Assembly: GCF_006547045.1 (NCBI RefSeq)
Contig: NZ_CP041242.1
Span: forward strand, 1,870,001 to 1,934,000
DNA length: 64,000 nt
Source: Lysobacter alkalisoli
Lineage (GTDB): Bacteria > Pseudomonadota > Gammaproteobacteria > Xanthomonadales > Xanthomonadaceae
Reading direction: 5' to 3'
The notes beneath the pieces were generated by a model that saw only the letters and a list, made by a program, of their open reading frames with translations, searched no databases and had not been told where the DNA came from. The translations under genes and the position numbers were made by a program. Below are positions 9,426-19,079 of the stretch, piece by piece; within the stretch, counting starts at the first letter, position 1; the number at the start of each line of letters is the position of its first letter.

Positions 9426-11228
9426 ATGCATTCGCGTATTCCGCGCGTCGCGCAACCGGCACCCGATGCCGGTCGCAGACGCTTTGTTACATCGACACTG
9501 GCACTTGGCGCCGCCGGTGCGCTCGGTCTCTGGCGCTTGCCCGGCGCGGCCGCTTCCGCGCGCGGCCCGCAGACCCTGACCGGCGCCGATTTCGACCTCG
9601 CCATCGCCCCCTCCCCCGTCAACCTCACCGGTCGCGCGCGCACTGCGATCACCGTCAACGGCAGCCTGCCGGCGCCGATCCTGCGCTGGCGCGAGGGCGA
9701 TACGGTGACCCTGCGCGTCGCCAACCGCCTGCGCGACGCGATGACCTCGATCCACTGGCACGGCCTGTTGCTGCCAGCGAACATGGACGGCGTACCGGGC
9801 CTGAGTTTCGAGGGCATCCATCCGGGCGAGACCTGGCAATACCGCTTCAAGGTCCGCCAGTCCGGCACCTACTGGTACCACAGCCATTCGCTGTTCCAGG
9901 AGCAGGCCGGCCTGTACGGCGCAATCATCATCGACCCGGCGCACGACCGCCCCCTGCCCTATCGTTTCGACCGCGAACACGTCGTGCTGCTGTCGGACTG
10001 GACCGACATGGAGCCGGCGGCGCTGTTCCGTCGACTCAAGAAGTACGCCGAGTACGACAACTACTACAAGCCGACCGTCGGCGATTTCATCCGCGACGCG
10101 CGACGCGACGGCCTTGCCGCGACCCTGCGAGACCGCAAGGCCTGGGGCGAAATGCGGATGACGCCGACCGACATCTCGGACGTCAACGGCCACACCTACA
10201 CCTACCTGATGAACGGCCAGGCGCCGGACAGCAACTGGACCGGCCTGTTCAAACCCGGCGAGAAGGTACTGCTGCGCTTCATCAACGGCTCGGCAATGAC
10301 CTATTTCGACATCCGCATCCCGGGCCTGAAGATGACCGTGGTCGCCGCCGACGGACAGCCGGTGCACCCGGTCAGCGTCGACGAGTTCCGCATCGCCGTG
10401 GCCGAGACCTATGACGTGATCGTCGAACCGTCCGGCCAGGATGCATACACGATCTTCGCCCAGGACATGGGCCGTACCGGGCATGCCCGCGGCACCCTCG
10501 CCACCCATGTCGGCCTGGACGCACCGGTGCCCGCCAACGACCCGCGCCCGCTGCTGACCATGGACGACATGGGGCACGGCGGCCACGACATGTCATCGAT
10601 GAAAGGCATGGAAGGCAGCTGCGGCGCGAGCATGAAAGGCATGGAGGGCGGTTGCGGCGCGCACATGGGGCATGGCGGGCACGGCAGCAGTACGGCCATG
10701 CAATCCCACCCGGCCAGCGAGCAAGGCAACCCGCTGATCGACATGCAGACGATGACGCCGGCCCCGAGACTCGACGATCCCGGCATCGGCCTGCGCGACA
10801 ACGGCCGTCGTGTGCTGACCTACGCCGACCTTCGCAGCGCGTTCGACGACCCGGATGGACGCGAGCCCTCGCGTGAGATCGAGCTGCACCTGACCGGCCA
10901 CATGGAGAAGTTCGCCTGGTCGTTCGATGGCCAGAAATTCATGGATGCCGAACCGTTGCGGCTCAACTACGGCGAGCGCATGCGCATCGTGCTGGTCAAC
11001 GACACCATGATGACGCACCCGATCCACCTGCACGGACTGTGGAGCGACGTCGAGGACGAGGACGGCAACTTCATGGTCCGCAAGCACACCGTCGACATGC
11101 CGCCGGGCACCAGACGCAGTTACCGCGTGCGTGCCGACGCGCTCGGACGCTGGGCCTACCACTGCCACCTGCTCTACCACATGGAAGCCGGAATGATGCG
11201 CGAAGTCCGGGTGGAGGAATCCGCATGA
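9426..11228 (+). CDS. copA: Periplasmic multicopper oxidase CopA (copper resistance)
   Basis: A 600-residue multicopper oxidase. A twin-arginine signal 'GRRRFVTSTLALGAAGALG' (about residues 18-37) indicates Tat export. Copper motifs are complete: 'IHWHGLL' near 110, 'YWYHSHSLF' near 152, 'HPIHLHGLW' near 531 and 'YHCHLLYHMEAGM' near 577. A Met/His/Cys-rich insert (about residues 379-425) includes an 11-residue tandem duplication 'SMKGMEG(S/G)CGA' encoded by two 33-bp units at 10599-10664, a probable copper-storage segment. CopA of this type oxidises and sequesters periplasmic Cu(I). It lies 113 bases after copL, and its stop overlaps copB (ATGA). Confidence 0.95.
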   Translation: MHSRIPRVAQPAPDAGRRRFVTSTLALGAAGALGLWRLPGAAASARGPQTLTGADFDLAIAPSPVNLTGRARTAITVNGSLPAPILRWREGDTVTLRVANRLRDAMTSIHWHGLLLPANMDGVPGLSFEGIHPGETWQYRFKVRQSGTYWYHSHSLFQEQAGLYGAIIIDPAHDRPLPYRFDREHVVLLSDWTDMEPAALFRRLKKYAEYDNYYKPTVGDFIRDARRDGLAATLRDRKAWGEMRMTPTDISDVNGHTYTYLMNGQAPDSNWTGLFKPGEKVLLRFINGSAMTYFDIRIPGLKMTVVAADGQPVHPVSVDEFRIAVAETYDVIVEPSGQDAYTIFAQDMGRTGHARGTLATHVGLDAPVPANDPRPLLTMDDMGHGGHDMSSMKGMEGSCGASMKGMEGGCGAHMGHGGHGSSTAMQSHPASEQGNPLIDMQTMTPAPRLDDPGIGLRDNGRRVLTYADLRSAFDDPDGREPSREIELHLTGHMEKFAWSFDGQKFMDAEPLRLNYGERMRIVLVNDTMMTHPIHLHGLWSDVEDEDGNFMVRKHTVDMPPGTRRSYRVRADALGRWAYHCHLLYHMEAGMMREVRVEESA

Positions 11229-12202
11229 AAGCCATGCCGACGAAAAGCGCGGCTCTCGTTCTCGCGTTGCAGATGGCGTTGGCGAGTACGGCTCAGGCGC
11301 AACACCATGGTCATCACGGCCACCACGCTCCGGAAGAGGCGAAGTCCTCTTCGCAGTCCGATCCGCATGCGGGACATGAGCCTCCCAAGCAGGCGGCGGC
11401 GGACGGCCACCACGACCACAACCAGCACGACCACGCCACCATGCAGCATGCCGACCATGCCGCCATGGGCCATGCGACACCGGCCGGGCAGCCTCGCGAA
11501 CCGATCCCGCCGGTGACCGATGCCGATCGCGCCGCCGCTTTCCCCGACATCGGCCACAGCATGGAGCACGCGTCGTCGTTCAACACCTTCCTCCTGTTCG
11601 ACCGGCTCGAAGCCACCCGTGGCGACGGCATCGACGGCCAGGCCTGGGAGGTCACCGGCTGGGCCGGTGGCGACATCAACCGGTTGTGGCTGCGCAGCGA
11701 AGGCGAGCGCGAGGGCGGGCGCACAGAATCGGCCGACATCGAACTGCTCTACGGCCGCAGCATCTCGCCCTGGTGGGATGTGGTCACAGGCATCCGGCAC
11801 GAGACCCGCCCCGGCCCGTCACGCACAGCCGCTGCATTCGGCATCCAGGGACTGGCGCCCTACATGTTCGAAATCTCGGCCACCGCCTACCTGGCTGAAT
11901 CCGGGCACAGCCGCCTCGCACTGGAGGCCGAGTACGACGTGCTGCTGACCAACCGGTTGATCCTGCAACCGGTGGTCGAAGTCGAATTCAACGGCAAGGA
12001 CGATCCGACGCGGGAGGTCGGCTCCGGCCTCAGCCGCACCGAGTTCGGCATGCGCCTGCGCTACGAAATAAGCCGCCGCTTCGCGCCCTACATCGGCGTC
12101 GTTCGCGAACGTGCGTGGGGCAACACGGCCGACATCCGTCGCAGCCACGCGGAAAGCACCAACGACACCCGTGCCGTCGCGGGCATCCGCATCTGGTTCT
12201 GA
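11225..12202 (+). CDS. copB: Outer-membrane copper resistance protein CopB
   Basis: A 325-residue CopB. A cleavable signal peptide ('ALVLALQMALASTAQA', residues about 9-25) is followed by a His/Met-rich segment (about residues 26-95, with many HH and HDH clusters) and a C-terminal beta-rich domain ending 'RAVAGIRIWF', an aromatic terminus typical of outer-membrane barrels. CopB works with CopA in periplasmic or outer-membrane copper binding. The ATG overlaps the copA stop. The short 12-base gap to the next gene contains GAGGAG, so transcription and translation probably continue into the cytochrome gene. Confidence 0.93.
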   Translation: MKAMPTKSAALVLALQMALASTAQAQHHGHHGHHAPEEAKSSSQSDPHAGHEPPKQAAADGHHDHNQHDHATMQHADHAAMGHATPAGQPREPIPPVTDADRAAAFPDIGHSMEHASSFNTFLLFDRLEATRGDGIDGQAWEVTGWAGGDINRLWLRSEGEREGGRTESADIELLYGRSISPWWDVVTGIRHETRPGPSRTAAAFGIQGLAPYMFEISATAYLAESGHSRLALEAEYDVLLTNRLILQPVVEVEFNGKDDPTREVGSGLSRTEFGMRLRYEISRRFAPYIGVVRERAWGNTADIRRSHAESTNDTRAVAGIRIWF

Positions 12203-12213
12203 GGAGATTGATC

Positions 12214-13008
12214 ATGAATGCGATTGGCAAGACCCTCCTCACCACCGGCATCACCATCGGCCTGCTCGCCATCGGCGGCCTGGCGGTCGTCTATTCCGGC
12301 AAGTACGACGTGGCCGCCGATGTTCCTCATTCGCGACCGGTGCATGCCCTGCTCGAAACGGCGCGCGAACGCTCCATTGCCGCACGCACGGCCGATCTGC
12401 AGGTACCGGCGGACCTGGACGACCCGGCCCGCATCCGCCAGGGCTCCGGCAACTACGACGCCATGTGTACCGGCTGCCATCTCAAGCCCGGGATGACGGA
12501 AACCGAGTTGAGCAAGGGGCTGTATCCGCAGCCCCCCGACCTGACAAGGCAGCACGTCGATCCGGCGAAGGCCTTCTGGGTCATCAAGCACGGCATCAAG
12601 GCCAGCGGCATGCCCGCGTGGGGCACGAGCATGGACGACGAATACATCTGGAACATGGCCGCATTCCTGCAGGAACTGCCCGGACTCGACAACGCCGCCT
12701 ATACCGCGCTGGTTGCCGGCAGCGACGGGCACTCGCACGGCGGTGGCGAAACGGGCGGGCATTCGCACGCCCACGACGCGCACGATGAAAACGAAGCCGG
12801 CACCGACCATCACGCCCATGAACCGCCGGTGCAGGACAGGCCTGTACCGGAGACGGGAAAAACCCATGTCCACGCCGACGGCAAGTCGCATGTCCATGCT
12901 CCGGCCGCGCCAGCTTCGACCAGCGAGACAACGCCGCCGGAGCCTGAGCCAAAACCAGAGCCGGAAACCACCGAGGTCGGACACGACCACCATGATCACC
13001 ATCACTGA
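12214..13008 (+). CDS. c-type cytochrome with His-rich C-terminal tail (cop operon)
   Basis: A 264-residue protein with an uncleaved-looking N-terminal membrane segment ('TLLTTGITIGLLAIGGLAVV'). It has one haem site 'MCTGCHLKPG' near residue 87, a likely Met axial ligand in 'ASGMPAWG' near 131, then a C-terminal half (from about residue 170) packed with His, Asp and Pro, ending 'HDHHDHHH'. A strong GAGGAG (12201-12206) precedes the ATG. Being in the cop operon suggests it binds copper or passes electrons to or from CopA; that is inference. Monohaem cytochromes of this kind occur near copAB in some proteobacteria, but no accepted symbol is certain. Confidence 0.85.
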   Translation: MNAIGKTLLTTGITIGLLAIGGLAVVYSGKYDVAADVPHSRPVHALLETARERSIAARTADLQVPADLDDPARIRQGSGNYDAMCTGCHLKPGMTETELSKGLYPQPPDLTRQHVDPAKAFWVIKHGIKASGMPAWGTSMDDEYIWNMAAFLQELPGLDNAAYTALVAGSDGHSHGGGETGGHSHAHDAHDENEAGTDHHAHEPPVQDRPVPETGKTHVHADGKSHVHAPAAPASTSETTPPEPEPKPEPETTEVGHDHHDHHH

Positions 13009-13027
13009 CAACGGATACCTGCAGCCA

Positions 13028-13519
13028 ATGATTCATCGATCACTGATGTTCCTGGGCCTGCTCGCCCTGTGCGCCCTGCCTGCTCATGCCCTCGCCCACA
13101 ACGACGCGCACCCGGCAACGGCCGACAGCACGGTCGCGGATCAGGCAAAGCCCGCACTTGATGTCGTCGAACGATTCTCGACCGCGCTCAGGTCCGGCGA
13201 CCTGCAAGGCGCTGGGGCCCTGCTCGCGGACGATGTCCTGATCCTCGAGAGCGGCGGCGCCGAACACTCCCGCGACGAGTATCTGGCGGGCCATGCGATT
13301 CATGACGCCGCCTTCCTCAAGGACGCCCATGTCCAGGTGCTCCGCCGCACCGCCCGCGCCGAAGGCGACCTCGCCTGGATCGGCACCGAAAGCGAACTGC
13401 ACGCAAGCAAGGACGGCAAGGCGATGGCCTTGTCCAGCACCGAAACCATGGTGCTCAAGCACACCCCGCAGGGCTGGCGCATCGTGCACATCCACTGGTC
13501 CTCGAAGCCCAAACGCTGA
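13028..13519 (+). CDS. Secreted NTF2/SnoaL-like protein (DUF4440-type)
   Basis: A 163-residue protein. A signal peptide 'MFLGLLALCALPAHALA' is followed by a single NTF2-like cone fold ('VVERFSTALRSGDLQGAGAL', 'ETMVLKHTPQGWRIVHIHWS'), the pattern of DUF4440/SnoaL-like proteins. No catalytic residue set can be assigned. It sits 19 bases after the His-rich cytochrome and appears to be the last gene of the cop operon. An in-frame ATG at 12992 overlaps the cytochrome end and would add 12 residues; 13028 gives a better signal peptide. Role in copper resistance is inferred only from position. Confidence 0.78.
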   Translation: MIHRSLMFLGLLALCALPAHALAHNDAHPATADSTVADQAKPALDVVERFSTALRSGDLQGAGALLADDVLILESGGAEHSRDEYLAGHAIHDAAFLKDAHVQVLRRTARAEGDLAWIGTESELHASKDGKAMALSSTETMVLKHTPQGWRIVHIHWSSKPKR

Positions 13520-13552
13520 GCGTTTGCAGCGCGGTCGAAGAACAGCTTGCCG

Positions 13553-13572
13553 GGCGGCCTGGGAGGGCCGCC
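13553..13572 (+). terminator. Possible terminator hairpin after the cop operon
   Basis: GGCGGCC (13553-13559) and GGCCGCC (13566-13572) flank a six-base loop, 34 bases after the last cop-operon stop. There is no T-run, so termination would be weak or Rho-dependent. Confidence 0.4.
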
Positions 13573-13622
13573 TCCGGAACTCGCACCGAAGCGCTCTCGC
13601 AATCCCGTCAAACACGCAGAAA

Positions 13623-13652
13623 GCACAAGGCCCGCCGAAGCGGGCCTTGTGC
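13623..13652 (-). terminator. Rho-independent terminator of the tRNA-Ala/tRNA-Glu unit
   Basis: A 13-bp perfect stem (13623-13635 with 13640-13652) closes a CGAA/TTCG tetraloop. On the minus strand it is followed by TTT, 6 bases beyond the tRNA-Glu CCA end. It can also block read-through from the cop operon. Confidence 0.85.
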
Positions 13653-13658
13653 GGAAGA

Positions 13659-13734
13659 TGGCGTCCCCACGGGGATTCGAACCCCGGTCGCAACCGTGAA
13701 AGGGTTGTGTCCTAGGCCTCTAGACGATGGGGAC
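13659..13734 (-). tRNA. tRNA-Glu(UUC)
   Basis: The minus strand reads as a full cloverleaf: acceptor GTCCCC pairing with GGGGAC, T-arm with GGTTCGAACCC, and an anticodon loop CTTTCAC giving anticodon TTC. The discriminator is G and the CCA end is encoded (13659-13661). It is followed by a strong terminator and preceded 35 bases upstream by tRNA-Ala, so the two are probably co-transcribed. Confidence 0.95.
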
Positions 13735-13769
13735 AGGTGTTGCGGTGTGTACTGCTCTTTCCAGAAAGT

Positions 13770-13845
<76 letters not shown>

Positions 13846-13933
13846 ACTGCGCTGGAAAGACGGCCATCTTAGGGACCGTTTGCGAAGTCGTCAAGACCTC
13901 GGAAGAAGGTTTTTCGCCATCCTTTGAAACCAT

Positions 13934-14419
13934 TCAGATCGCCTCTTTCGAAACGGCCTGCGGTCCCTTCAGGGTGGCGACGCCGTGGCCTCGCCCGGCC
14001 AGGTACTCCAGCCACTTGCCGAGGAAGGTGTTCATTCGCATCCGGTGCCCGATCAGTTCGGCCGGAGGCGGATACAGGCCGATCACGTCCTGCCATCGGC
14101 GGCCGATGTAGCAGTGCGTGGCCTCGAGCTGACGGGCGTCGTGGTAGACCCGGAGATAGGCCGAGGGATCGGGCTCGCCGGTGAGCGGATCGGGCATCGC
14201 GTAGGTGAGTCGCAGCTCGGTGGTGTATCGATGCTGTTCGATCACGTCCAGGCGCAGGTCCAGGCCGTCGCCGACGCGCGAATGGTGCCGTCCCACGGCC
14301 AGCGACGCCGGCGAGAACAGGCGCTGGAAGCGCGCGTGGTTCTCCGCATACAGCCCCATCAGCCAACCGAAGCGGTTGAGCCGGGGGATATGTTCAGCGG
14401 TGACTGTCAGTGAGGTCAT
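13934..14419 (-). CDS. DUF1249 family protein
   Basis: A 161-residue cytosolic protein starting '[20 protein letters not shown]' and matching the small DUF1249 family of gammaproteobacteria ('[12 protein letters not shown]', '[23 protein letters not shown]', '[10 protein letters not shown]', '[12 protein letters not shown]'-like end). No catalytic motif is evident and the biochemical role is unknown. An in-frame ATG at 14482 adds 21 Arg/Cys-rich residues that do not resemble the family, so 14419 is preferred. It stands alone between the tRNA pair and the ppsR gene, transcribed on the minus strand. Confidence 0.85.
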   Translation of the reverse strand: MTSLTVTAEHIPRLNRFGWLMGLYAENHARFQRLFSPASLAVGRHHSRVGDGLDLRLDVIEQHRYTTELRLTYAMPDPLTGEPDPSAYLRVYHDARQLEATHCYIGRRWQDVIGLYPPPAELIGHRMRMNTFLGKWLEYLAGRGHGVATLKGPQAVSKEAI

Positions 14420-14548
14420 GCAGGCGATGCTACACGCGCGACGCAGGTTCCGGCAGCGTTGACGCCCCGCCCGGGCCGGCATACCGTAAGGGTTCCCCGC
14501 CCCGTCCGCCCGGACGCTCCATTGCCGGTCTTTGCCGGCGCGGCGAAT

Positions 14549-15367
14549 TCAGAACATCTCGCGGCGGATCCCCAGCGTCGACATCACCTTGCTCGCGATT
14601 TCCTCGATCGAGGTATGGGTCGTGCTGAGCGTCGGGATGCGCTCGGCGCGGAACATCATTTCCGCCGCCACAACCTCGCGCTTGCAGGTCTCGAACTTTG
14701 CGTAGCGGGAGTCCGGGCGCCGCTCCTGGCGTATCTGCTGCAGCCGGACCGGATCGATGGTCAACCCGAACAGCTTGTCGCGATACGGCCGCAGCCGCGG
14801 CGGCAGGCGGTCATGCTCCAGGTCTTCCTCGGTCAGCGGGTAATTGGCCGCACGCACGCCGTAATGCAGGGCGAGGTATACACAAGTCGGAGTCTTGCCG
14901 GCACGGGATACCGCGACCAGGATCAGGTCGGCCTCTTCATAGTTGATGCTGGCGCCATCGTCATGGGTCAATGCGTAGTTCATCGCATTGATGCGGCTGT
15001 GATAGGTCTCGAAGTTGACCAGGCCATGCGCGCGCCCGACCGCGTGCTGGCGGGCCTCACCGAACTCCTGCTCCAACGGTTCGATGAACGGAGCGAACAC
15101 GTCCAGCAACAATGCGCCGCTCTCTGCCAGCACCTCGCTGATCGCGGCGTCGATACTGGAATTGATGACGACCGGCCTGACGCCATGCACTTCGGCGGCC
15201 TTGCGGATGCGCACAGCGGCCTCCCTGGCCCGTTCCACGCTGTCGACGAAAGAGATCCGCTCACTGACAAAACGGGTCTCCTGGAACTGGGTCAGGAGGG
15301 TATGGCCGATGGTCTCGGCGGTGATGCCGGTACCGTCCGAAACATAGAAAACAGGTCGCAGACCCAT
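14549..15367 (-). CDS. ppsR: PEP synthase regulatory kinase/pyrophosphorylase (DUF299)
   Basis: A 272-residue bifunctional regulator starting '[20 protein letters not shown]', the DUF299 N-terminus. A P-loop-like '[16 protein letters not shown]' lies near residue 150 and a C-terminal '[17 protein letters not shown]' matches the family. PpsR uses ADP to phosphorylate and inactivate PEP synthase and uses phosphate to reactivate it. It is divergent from ppsA across 168 bases, the expected partner arrangement. The frame stays open far upstream into ppsA antisense, but only the 15367 start gives the family N-terminus and length. Confidence 0.94.
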   Translation of the reverse strand: MGLRPVFYVSDGTGITAETIGHTLLTQFQETRFVSERISFVDSVERAREAAVRIRKAAEVHGVRPVVINSSIDAAISEVLAESGALLLDVFAPFIEPLEQEFGEARQHAVGRAHGLVNFETYHSRINAMNYALTHDDGASINYEEADLILVAVSRAGKTPTCVYLALHYGVRAANYPLTEEDLEHDRLPPRLRPYRDKLFGLTIDPVRLQQIRQERRPDSRYAKFETCKREVVAAEMMFRAERIPTLSTTHTSIEEIASKVMSTLGIRREMF

Positions 15368-15535
15368 GCGGGACCCCTTGCCAATGGTTGCCGTGGACAC
15401 CAAAAACACCGCCAAATCAACCTTGTAAGCATTCGGCGCAAAGGCGATCATAGCGGCTTGTCCGCGGGACATGTGCCCCGGACGCCCTTGCACGCCCCCT
15501 GCCCCGCCGTTCCGCCGTACCTGGAGCCCCCTGCC

Positions 15536-17908
15536 TTGAACGAGAACATCCTCTGGCTGCACGAGCTGCGCCTGTCCGACCTCGCCCGCGTCGGCGGCAA
15601 GAATTCCTCGCTTGGCGAGATGATCGGCAACCTGGCCAACCTCGGCGTATCGGTTCCGGGCGGGTATGCGACCACGGCGGAGGCTTTCCAGGCCTTCATC
15701 GCCCACAACGACCTGCACCAGCGCATCTTCGATCGCCTGGCCACGCTCGATGTCGAGGACGTCGCCGCGCTGACCGCTGCCGGTACCGAGATCCGCGGCT
15801 GGGTCATCGAGGCGCCGCTGCAACCCGAACTCGACAGGGAGATCCGCGGCGCCTACCGCAAGCTGTGCAGCGAGAACGGCGGAGGAGATGTCGCCGTTGC
15901 GGTGCGTTCCTCGGCCACCGCCGAGGACCTGCCGGACGCCTCCTTCGCCGGCCAGCAGGAGACCTTCCTCAACGTGACCGGCGAGGACGATGTCGTCCTG
16001 AAGGTCAAGGAAGTCTTCGCCAGCCTCTACAACGACCGTGCGATCGCCTATCGCGTCCACCATGGCTTCAAGCACGAGGACGTGTTCCTGTCCGCCGGCG
16101 TGCAGCTGATGGTGCGCTCGGACGTTGGCGCCTCCGGCGTGCTGTTTACCCTCGATACCGAGTCCGGTTTCCGCGACGTGGTGTTCATCACCTCAAGCTA
16201 CGGCCTTGGCGAGATGGTCGTGCAGGGCGCGGTGAACCCGGATGAGTTCTACGTCTACAAGCCCACCCTCGCCCAGGGCAAGCCGGCGATCCTGCGCCGC
16301 GCGATCGGCGCCAAGCAGTTGCGCATGGTCTACTCCGACACCCCCGGCGAACGCGTGCGTACCGAGGACACCCCGGCCGAATTGCGCAACACGTTCTCGA
16401 TCAGCGACGAGGACGTGCACGAGTTGGCCAGGCAGGCGCTGGTCATCGAGAAGCACTACGACCGTCCGATGGACGTCGAGTGGGCGAAGGATGGCGTCAG
16501 CGGCAAACTCTTCATCGTCCAGGCCCGCCCGGAAACGGTGAAGTCGCGTGCCAAGGCGACCCAGATCGAACGCTTCCAGCTCGGCGAGCGTGGCCCGGTG
16601 GTCTGCGAGGGCCGCGCGATCGGCCAGAAGATCGGCAGCGGCACCGCGCGCGTGGTCCGTTCGCTCGACGACATGAGCCGTGTGCAGCCCGGCGACGTGC
16701 TGGTCGCCGACATGACCGACCCGGACTGGGAGCCGGTGATGAAGCGCTCGGCAGCGATCGTCACCAACCGCGGCGGCCGCACCTGCCATGCGGCGATCAT
16801 CGCGCGCGAACTCGGCGTACCGGCCGTGGTCGGCACCGGCAATGCCCTGGACACCATCCAGGATGGGCAGATCGTCACCATCAGCTGTGCCGAAGGCGAC
16901 ACCGGCTTCATCTACGACGGTGCCCTGCCCTTCGAGCGCCACACCGCCGACCTCGAGCACATGCCGCCGGCACCGCTGAAGGTGATGATGAACGTCGCCA
17001 ACCCCGAGCGCGCGTTCGACTTCGCGATGCTGCCCAACGCCGGCGTCGGCCTGGCGCGGCTGGAGATGATCATCGCCAGCCATATCGGCGTGCATCCCAA
17101 GGCCCTGCTCGAGTACGACAGGCAGGACGCGGAAACGAAGAAGAAGATCGATGAGCGCATCGCCGGCTACGGCAGCCCGGTCGACTTCTACGTCGACCGC
17201 CTGGCCGAGGGCATCGCCACCATCACCGCGTCGTTCGCGCCCAACCCGGTGATCGTGCGCCTGTCCGACTTCAAGTCGAACGAATACGCCAACCTGATCG
17301 GCGGCGGCCGCTACGAGCCGCACGAAGAGAACCCGATGATCGGCTACCGCGGCGCCAGCCGCTACGTCGATCCGGCCTTCGCCGAGGCGTTCTCGCTGGA
17401 ATGCCGTGCGGTGTTGAAGGTGCGCGAGCAGATGGGGCTGACCAACTGCTGGGTGATGATCCCGTTCGTGCGCACGCTGGACGAAGGTCGCAAGGTGGTC
17501 GAGGTGCTGAAGGCCAACGGTCTTGAACAGGGCAAGGACGGGTTGAAGATCATCATGATGTGCGAGCTGCCCTCGAACGCACTGATGGCCGAGGAGTTCC
17601 TGGAGATATTCGACGGCTTCTCGATCGGCTCCAACGATCTGACCCAGCTGACCCTGGGCCTGGATCGAGACTCGGCGCTCGTCGCGCACCTGTTCGACGA
17701 ACGCGACCCGGCGGTCAAGAAGCTGCTGTCGATGGCGATTGCGACCGCCAAGGCCAAAGGCAAGTACGTCGGCATCTGCGGACAGGGCCCGAGCGACCAC
17801 CCTGACCTCGCCCAGTGGCTGATGGAGCAAGGCATCGATTCGGTCTCGTTGAACCCCGACACCGTGGTCGACACCTGGCTGAAACTGGCCAAGGCCAAGG
17901 CTGGCTGA
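15536..17908 (+). CDS. ppsA: Phosphoenolpyruvate synthase
   Basis: A 790-residue PEP synthase converting pyruvate, ATP and water to PEP, AMP and phosphate. The N-terminal ATP-grasp domain starts '[20 protein letters not shown]'; the swivelling phosphohistidine domain has '[14 protein letters not shown]' with the active His near 418; the C-terminal TIM barrel carries '[16 protein letters not shown]' and '[11 protein letters not shown]'. No ATG lies near the correct N-terminus. TTG at 15536 gives the normal family length (about 790), so a TTG start is proposed; the long upstream open frame overlaps ppsR antisense and is not used. Regulated by the divergent ppsR product. Confidence 0.95.
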   Translation: MNENILWLHELRLSDLARVGGKNSSLGEMIGNLANLGVSVPGGYATTAEAFQAFIAHNDLHQRIFDRLATLDVEDVAALTAAGTEIRGWVIEAPLQPELDREIRGAYRKLCSENGGGDVAVAVRSSATAEDLPDASFAGQQETFLNVTGEDDVVLKVKEVFASLYNDRAIAYRVHHGFKHEDVFLSAGVQLMVRSDVGASGVLFTLDTESGFRDVVFITSSYGLGEMVVQGAVNPDEFYVYKPTLAQGKPAILRRAIGAKQLRMVYSDTPGERVRTEDTPAELRNTFSISDEDVHELARQALVIEKHYDRPMDVEWAKDGVSGKLFIVQARPETVKSRAKATQIERFQLGERGPVVCEGRAIGQKIGSGTARVVRSLDDMSRVQPGDVLVADMTDPDWEPVMKRSAAIVTNRGGRTCHAAIIARELGVPAVVGTGNALDTIQDGQIVTISCAEGDTGFIYDGALPFERHTADLEHMPPAPLKVMMNVANPERAFDFAMLPNAGVGLARLEMIIASHIGVHPKALLEYDRQDAETKKKIDERIAGYGSPVDFYVDRLAEGIATITASFAPNPVIVRLSDFKSNEYANLIGGGRYEPHEENPMIGYRGASRYVDPAFAEAFSLECRAVLKVREQMGLTNCWVMIPFVRTLDEGRKVVEVLKANGLEQGKDGLKIIMMCELPSNALMAEEFLEIFDGFSIGSNDLTQLTLGLDRDSALVAHLFDERDPAVKKLLSMAIATAKAKGKYVGICGQGPSDHPDLAQWLMEQGIDSVSLNPDTVVDTWLKLAKAKAG

Positions 17909-18008
17909 GCCGTAATCGGGAAACTGTGAACAAGAGCATGCGACAGGGGCATGGCTGGTGACGGCGTGCTAACACCGCCACCGCTATCCTTCAGTTCCTG
18001 CAAGCCAC

Positions 18009-18032
18009 GAAGCCCCGCTCAAGCGGGGCTTC
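18009..18032. terminator. Bidirectional hairpin after ppsA
   Basis: GAAGCCCCGC (18009-18018) and GCGGGGCTTC (18023-18032) form a perfect 10-bp stem with a TCAA loop, 100 bases after the ppsA stop. There is no T-run, so efficiency is uncertain. Confidence 0.6.
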
Positions 18033-18113
18033 GTATATGCAGCAACAACCACGAGTACACAGCACCACAAGCGCGTGCCAGGGGAATCCTGCACGGCAAC
18101 GGAGAGAATCGAG

Positions 18114-19040
18114 ATGGCCAATGACGCCTCCAGTGAAACGCTGACCCAGACGTGGCTTGCCCAGGGCATCGATATCGGCATCGAGCTCCTGATCGCTGTC
18201 GTGGTGTTCGTCGTCGGGCTGCGCATCGCCCGATGGCTGACCAGCGCATCGGTGCGCGCCATGACCCGCGCATCGATGGACCCGATCGGCATCCAGTTCA
18301 TGCGCAAGGTTGTCTACATCGGCCTGCTGATCGTGCTGCTGCTGGCCTTGCTCCAGGGGGTCTTCGGGGTTGCGCCCACATCGATGATCGCCGTGCTGGG
18401 TGCCGCCGGGCTGGCCATCGGCCTGGCATTGAAGGACTCGCTGTCCAACGTCGCATCGGGCGTGATGCTGGTATCGCTGAAACCGTTCCGGGTCGGCGAC
18501 GTGGTGACGATCGCCAACCAGACAGGCAAGGTCGAGGAGGTCAGCATTTTCCAGACCCGCCTGCGCGGTGCCGACAACCAGATCATCGTGCTGCCCAACA
18601 GCCTGATCACCGCCGACCCGATCGTCAACCTCACCCCGGATGTGATGCGTCGCATCGAACTGGTCATCGGCATCGGCTACGGGGACGACATCGACGTCGC
18701 CCGCAGCATCGCACTGGAGGCGATGCATTCCGACGAGCGTGTACTGGCCGACCCGCCGCCCGACGTGCTGGTCTATGCCCTCGCCGAAAACAGCATCAAC
18801 CTCGGTATCCGTTGCCATGTCGCGAATATCGACTTCTTCGTGACCAAGTGCGAGCTGACCGAGCGGATCAAGAAGGGCTTCGATGCCGCCGGCATCACCA
18901 TCCCGTTCCCGCAGCGCGATGTCCACATGTATCACCACACGCCCAAGCCGGGAGCCGAGCAGAAAGCGTTGTCGCAGGCACAGGCCTCGTCGGTGAGTCT
19001 GGACAGCCCCGACCATCAGCCTTCGGTCGATCCGGAATAG
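18114..19040 (+). CDS. mscS: Small-conductance mechanosensitive channel (MscS family)
   Basis: A 308-residue MscS-type channel. Three membrane segments lie at about residues 19-40, 62-85 and 88-110, the last being the pore helix with 'AVLGAAGLAIGLALKDSLSN'. Next comes the beta domain 'VASGVMLVSLKPFRVGDVVTI' and the C-terminal alpha/beta vestibule, ending near 'ITIPFPQRDVHMY'. It gates open on membrane tension to release solutes during hypo-osmotic shock. ATG 18114 gives a family-like N-terminus. A Ser/Gln-rich tail of about 30 residues follows the core. It appears monocistronic. Confidence 0.93.
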   Translation: MANDASSETLTQTWLAQGIDIGIELLIAVVVFVVGLRIARWLTSASVRAMTRASMDPIGIQFMRKVVYIGLLIVLLLALLQGVFGVAPTSMIAVLGAAGLAIGLALKDSLSNVASGVMLVSLKPFRVGDVVTIANQTGKVEEVSIFQTRLRGADNQIIVLPNSLITADPIVNLTPDVMRRIELVIGIGYGDDIDVARSIALEAMHSDERVLADPPPDVLVYALAENSINLGIRCHVANIDFFVTKCELTERIKKGFDAAGITIPFPQRDVHMYHHTPKPGAEQKALSQAQASSVSLDSPDHQPSVDPE

Positions 19041-19079
19041 GCGGGCGCTGCCTGGCCCTACCCTGGTGCAGCGTGCCGC

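Noticed and set aside
13659-13734. Attachment-site duplication of the tRNA-Glu 3' end inside the window
   Set aside because: I looked for a second copy of the tRNA end between 1 and 13,600 and did not find one; the other boundary may lie outside the window.
14459-15535. N-terminal extension of ppsA by about 360 codons
   Set aside because: It lies antisense to ppsR and resembles no PEP synthase; the TTG at 15536 gives the normal length.
18009-18032. Strong intrinsic terminator after ppsA
   Set aside because: The stem is good but lacks a T-run on either strand, so only a hairpin with possible terminator role is claimed.
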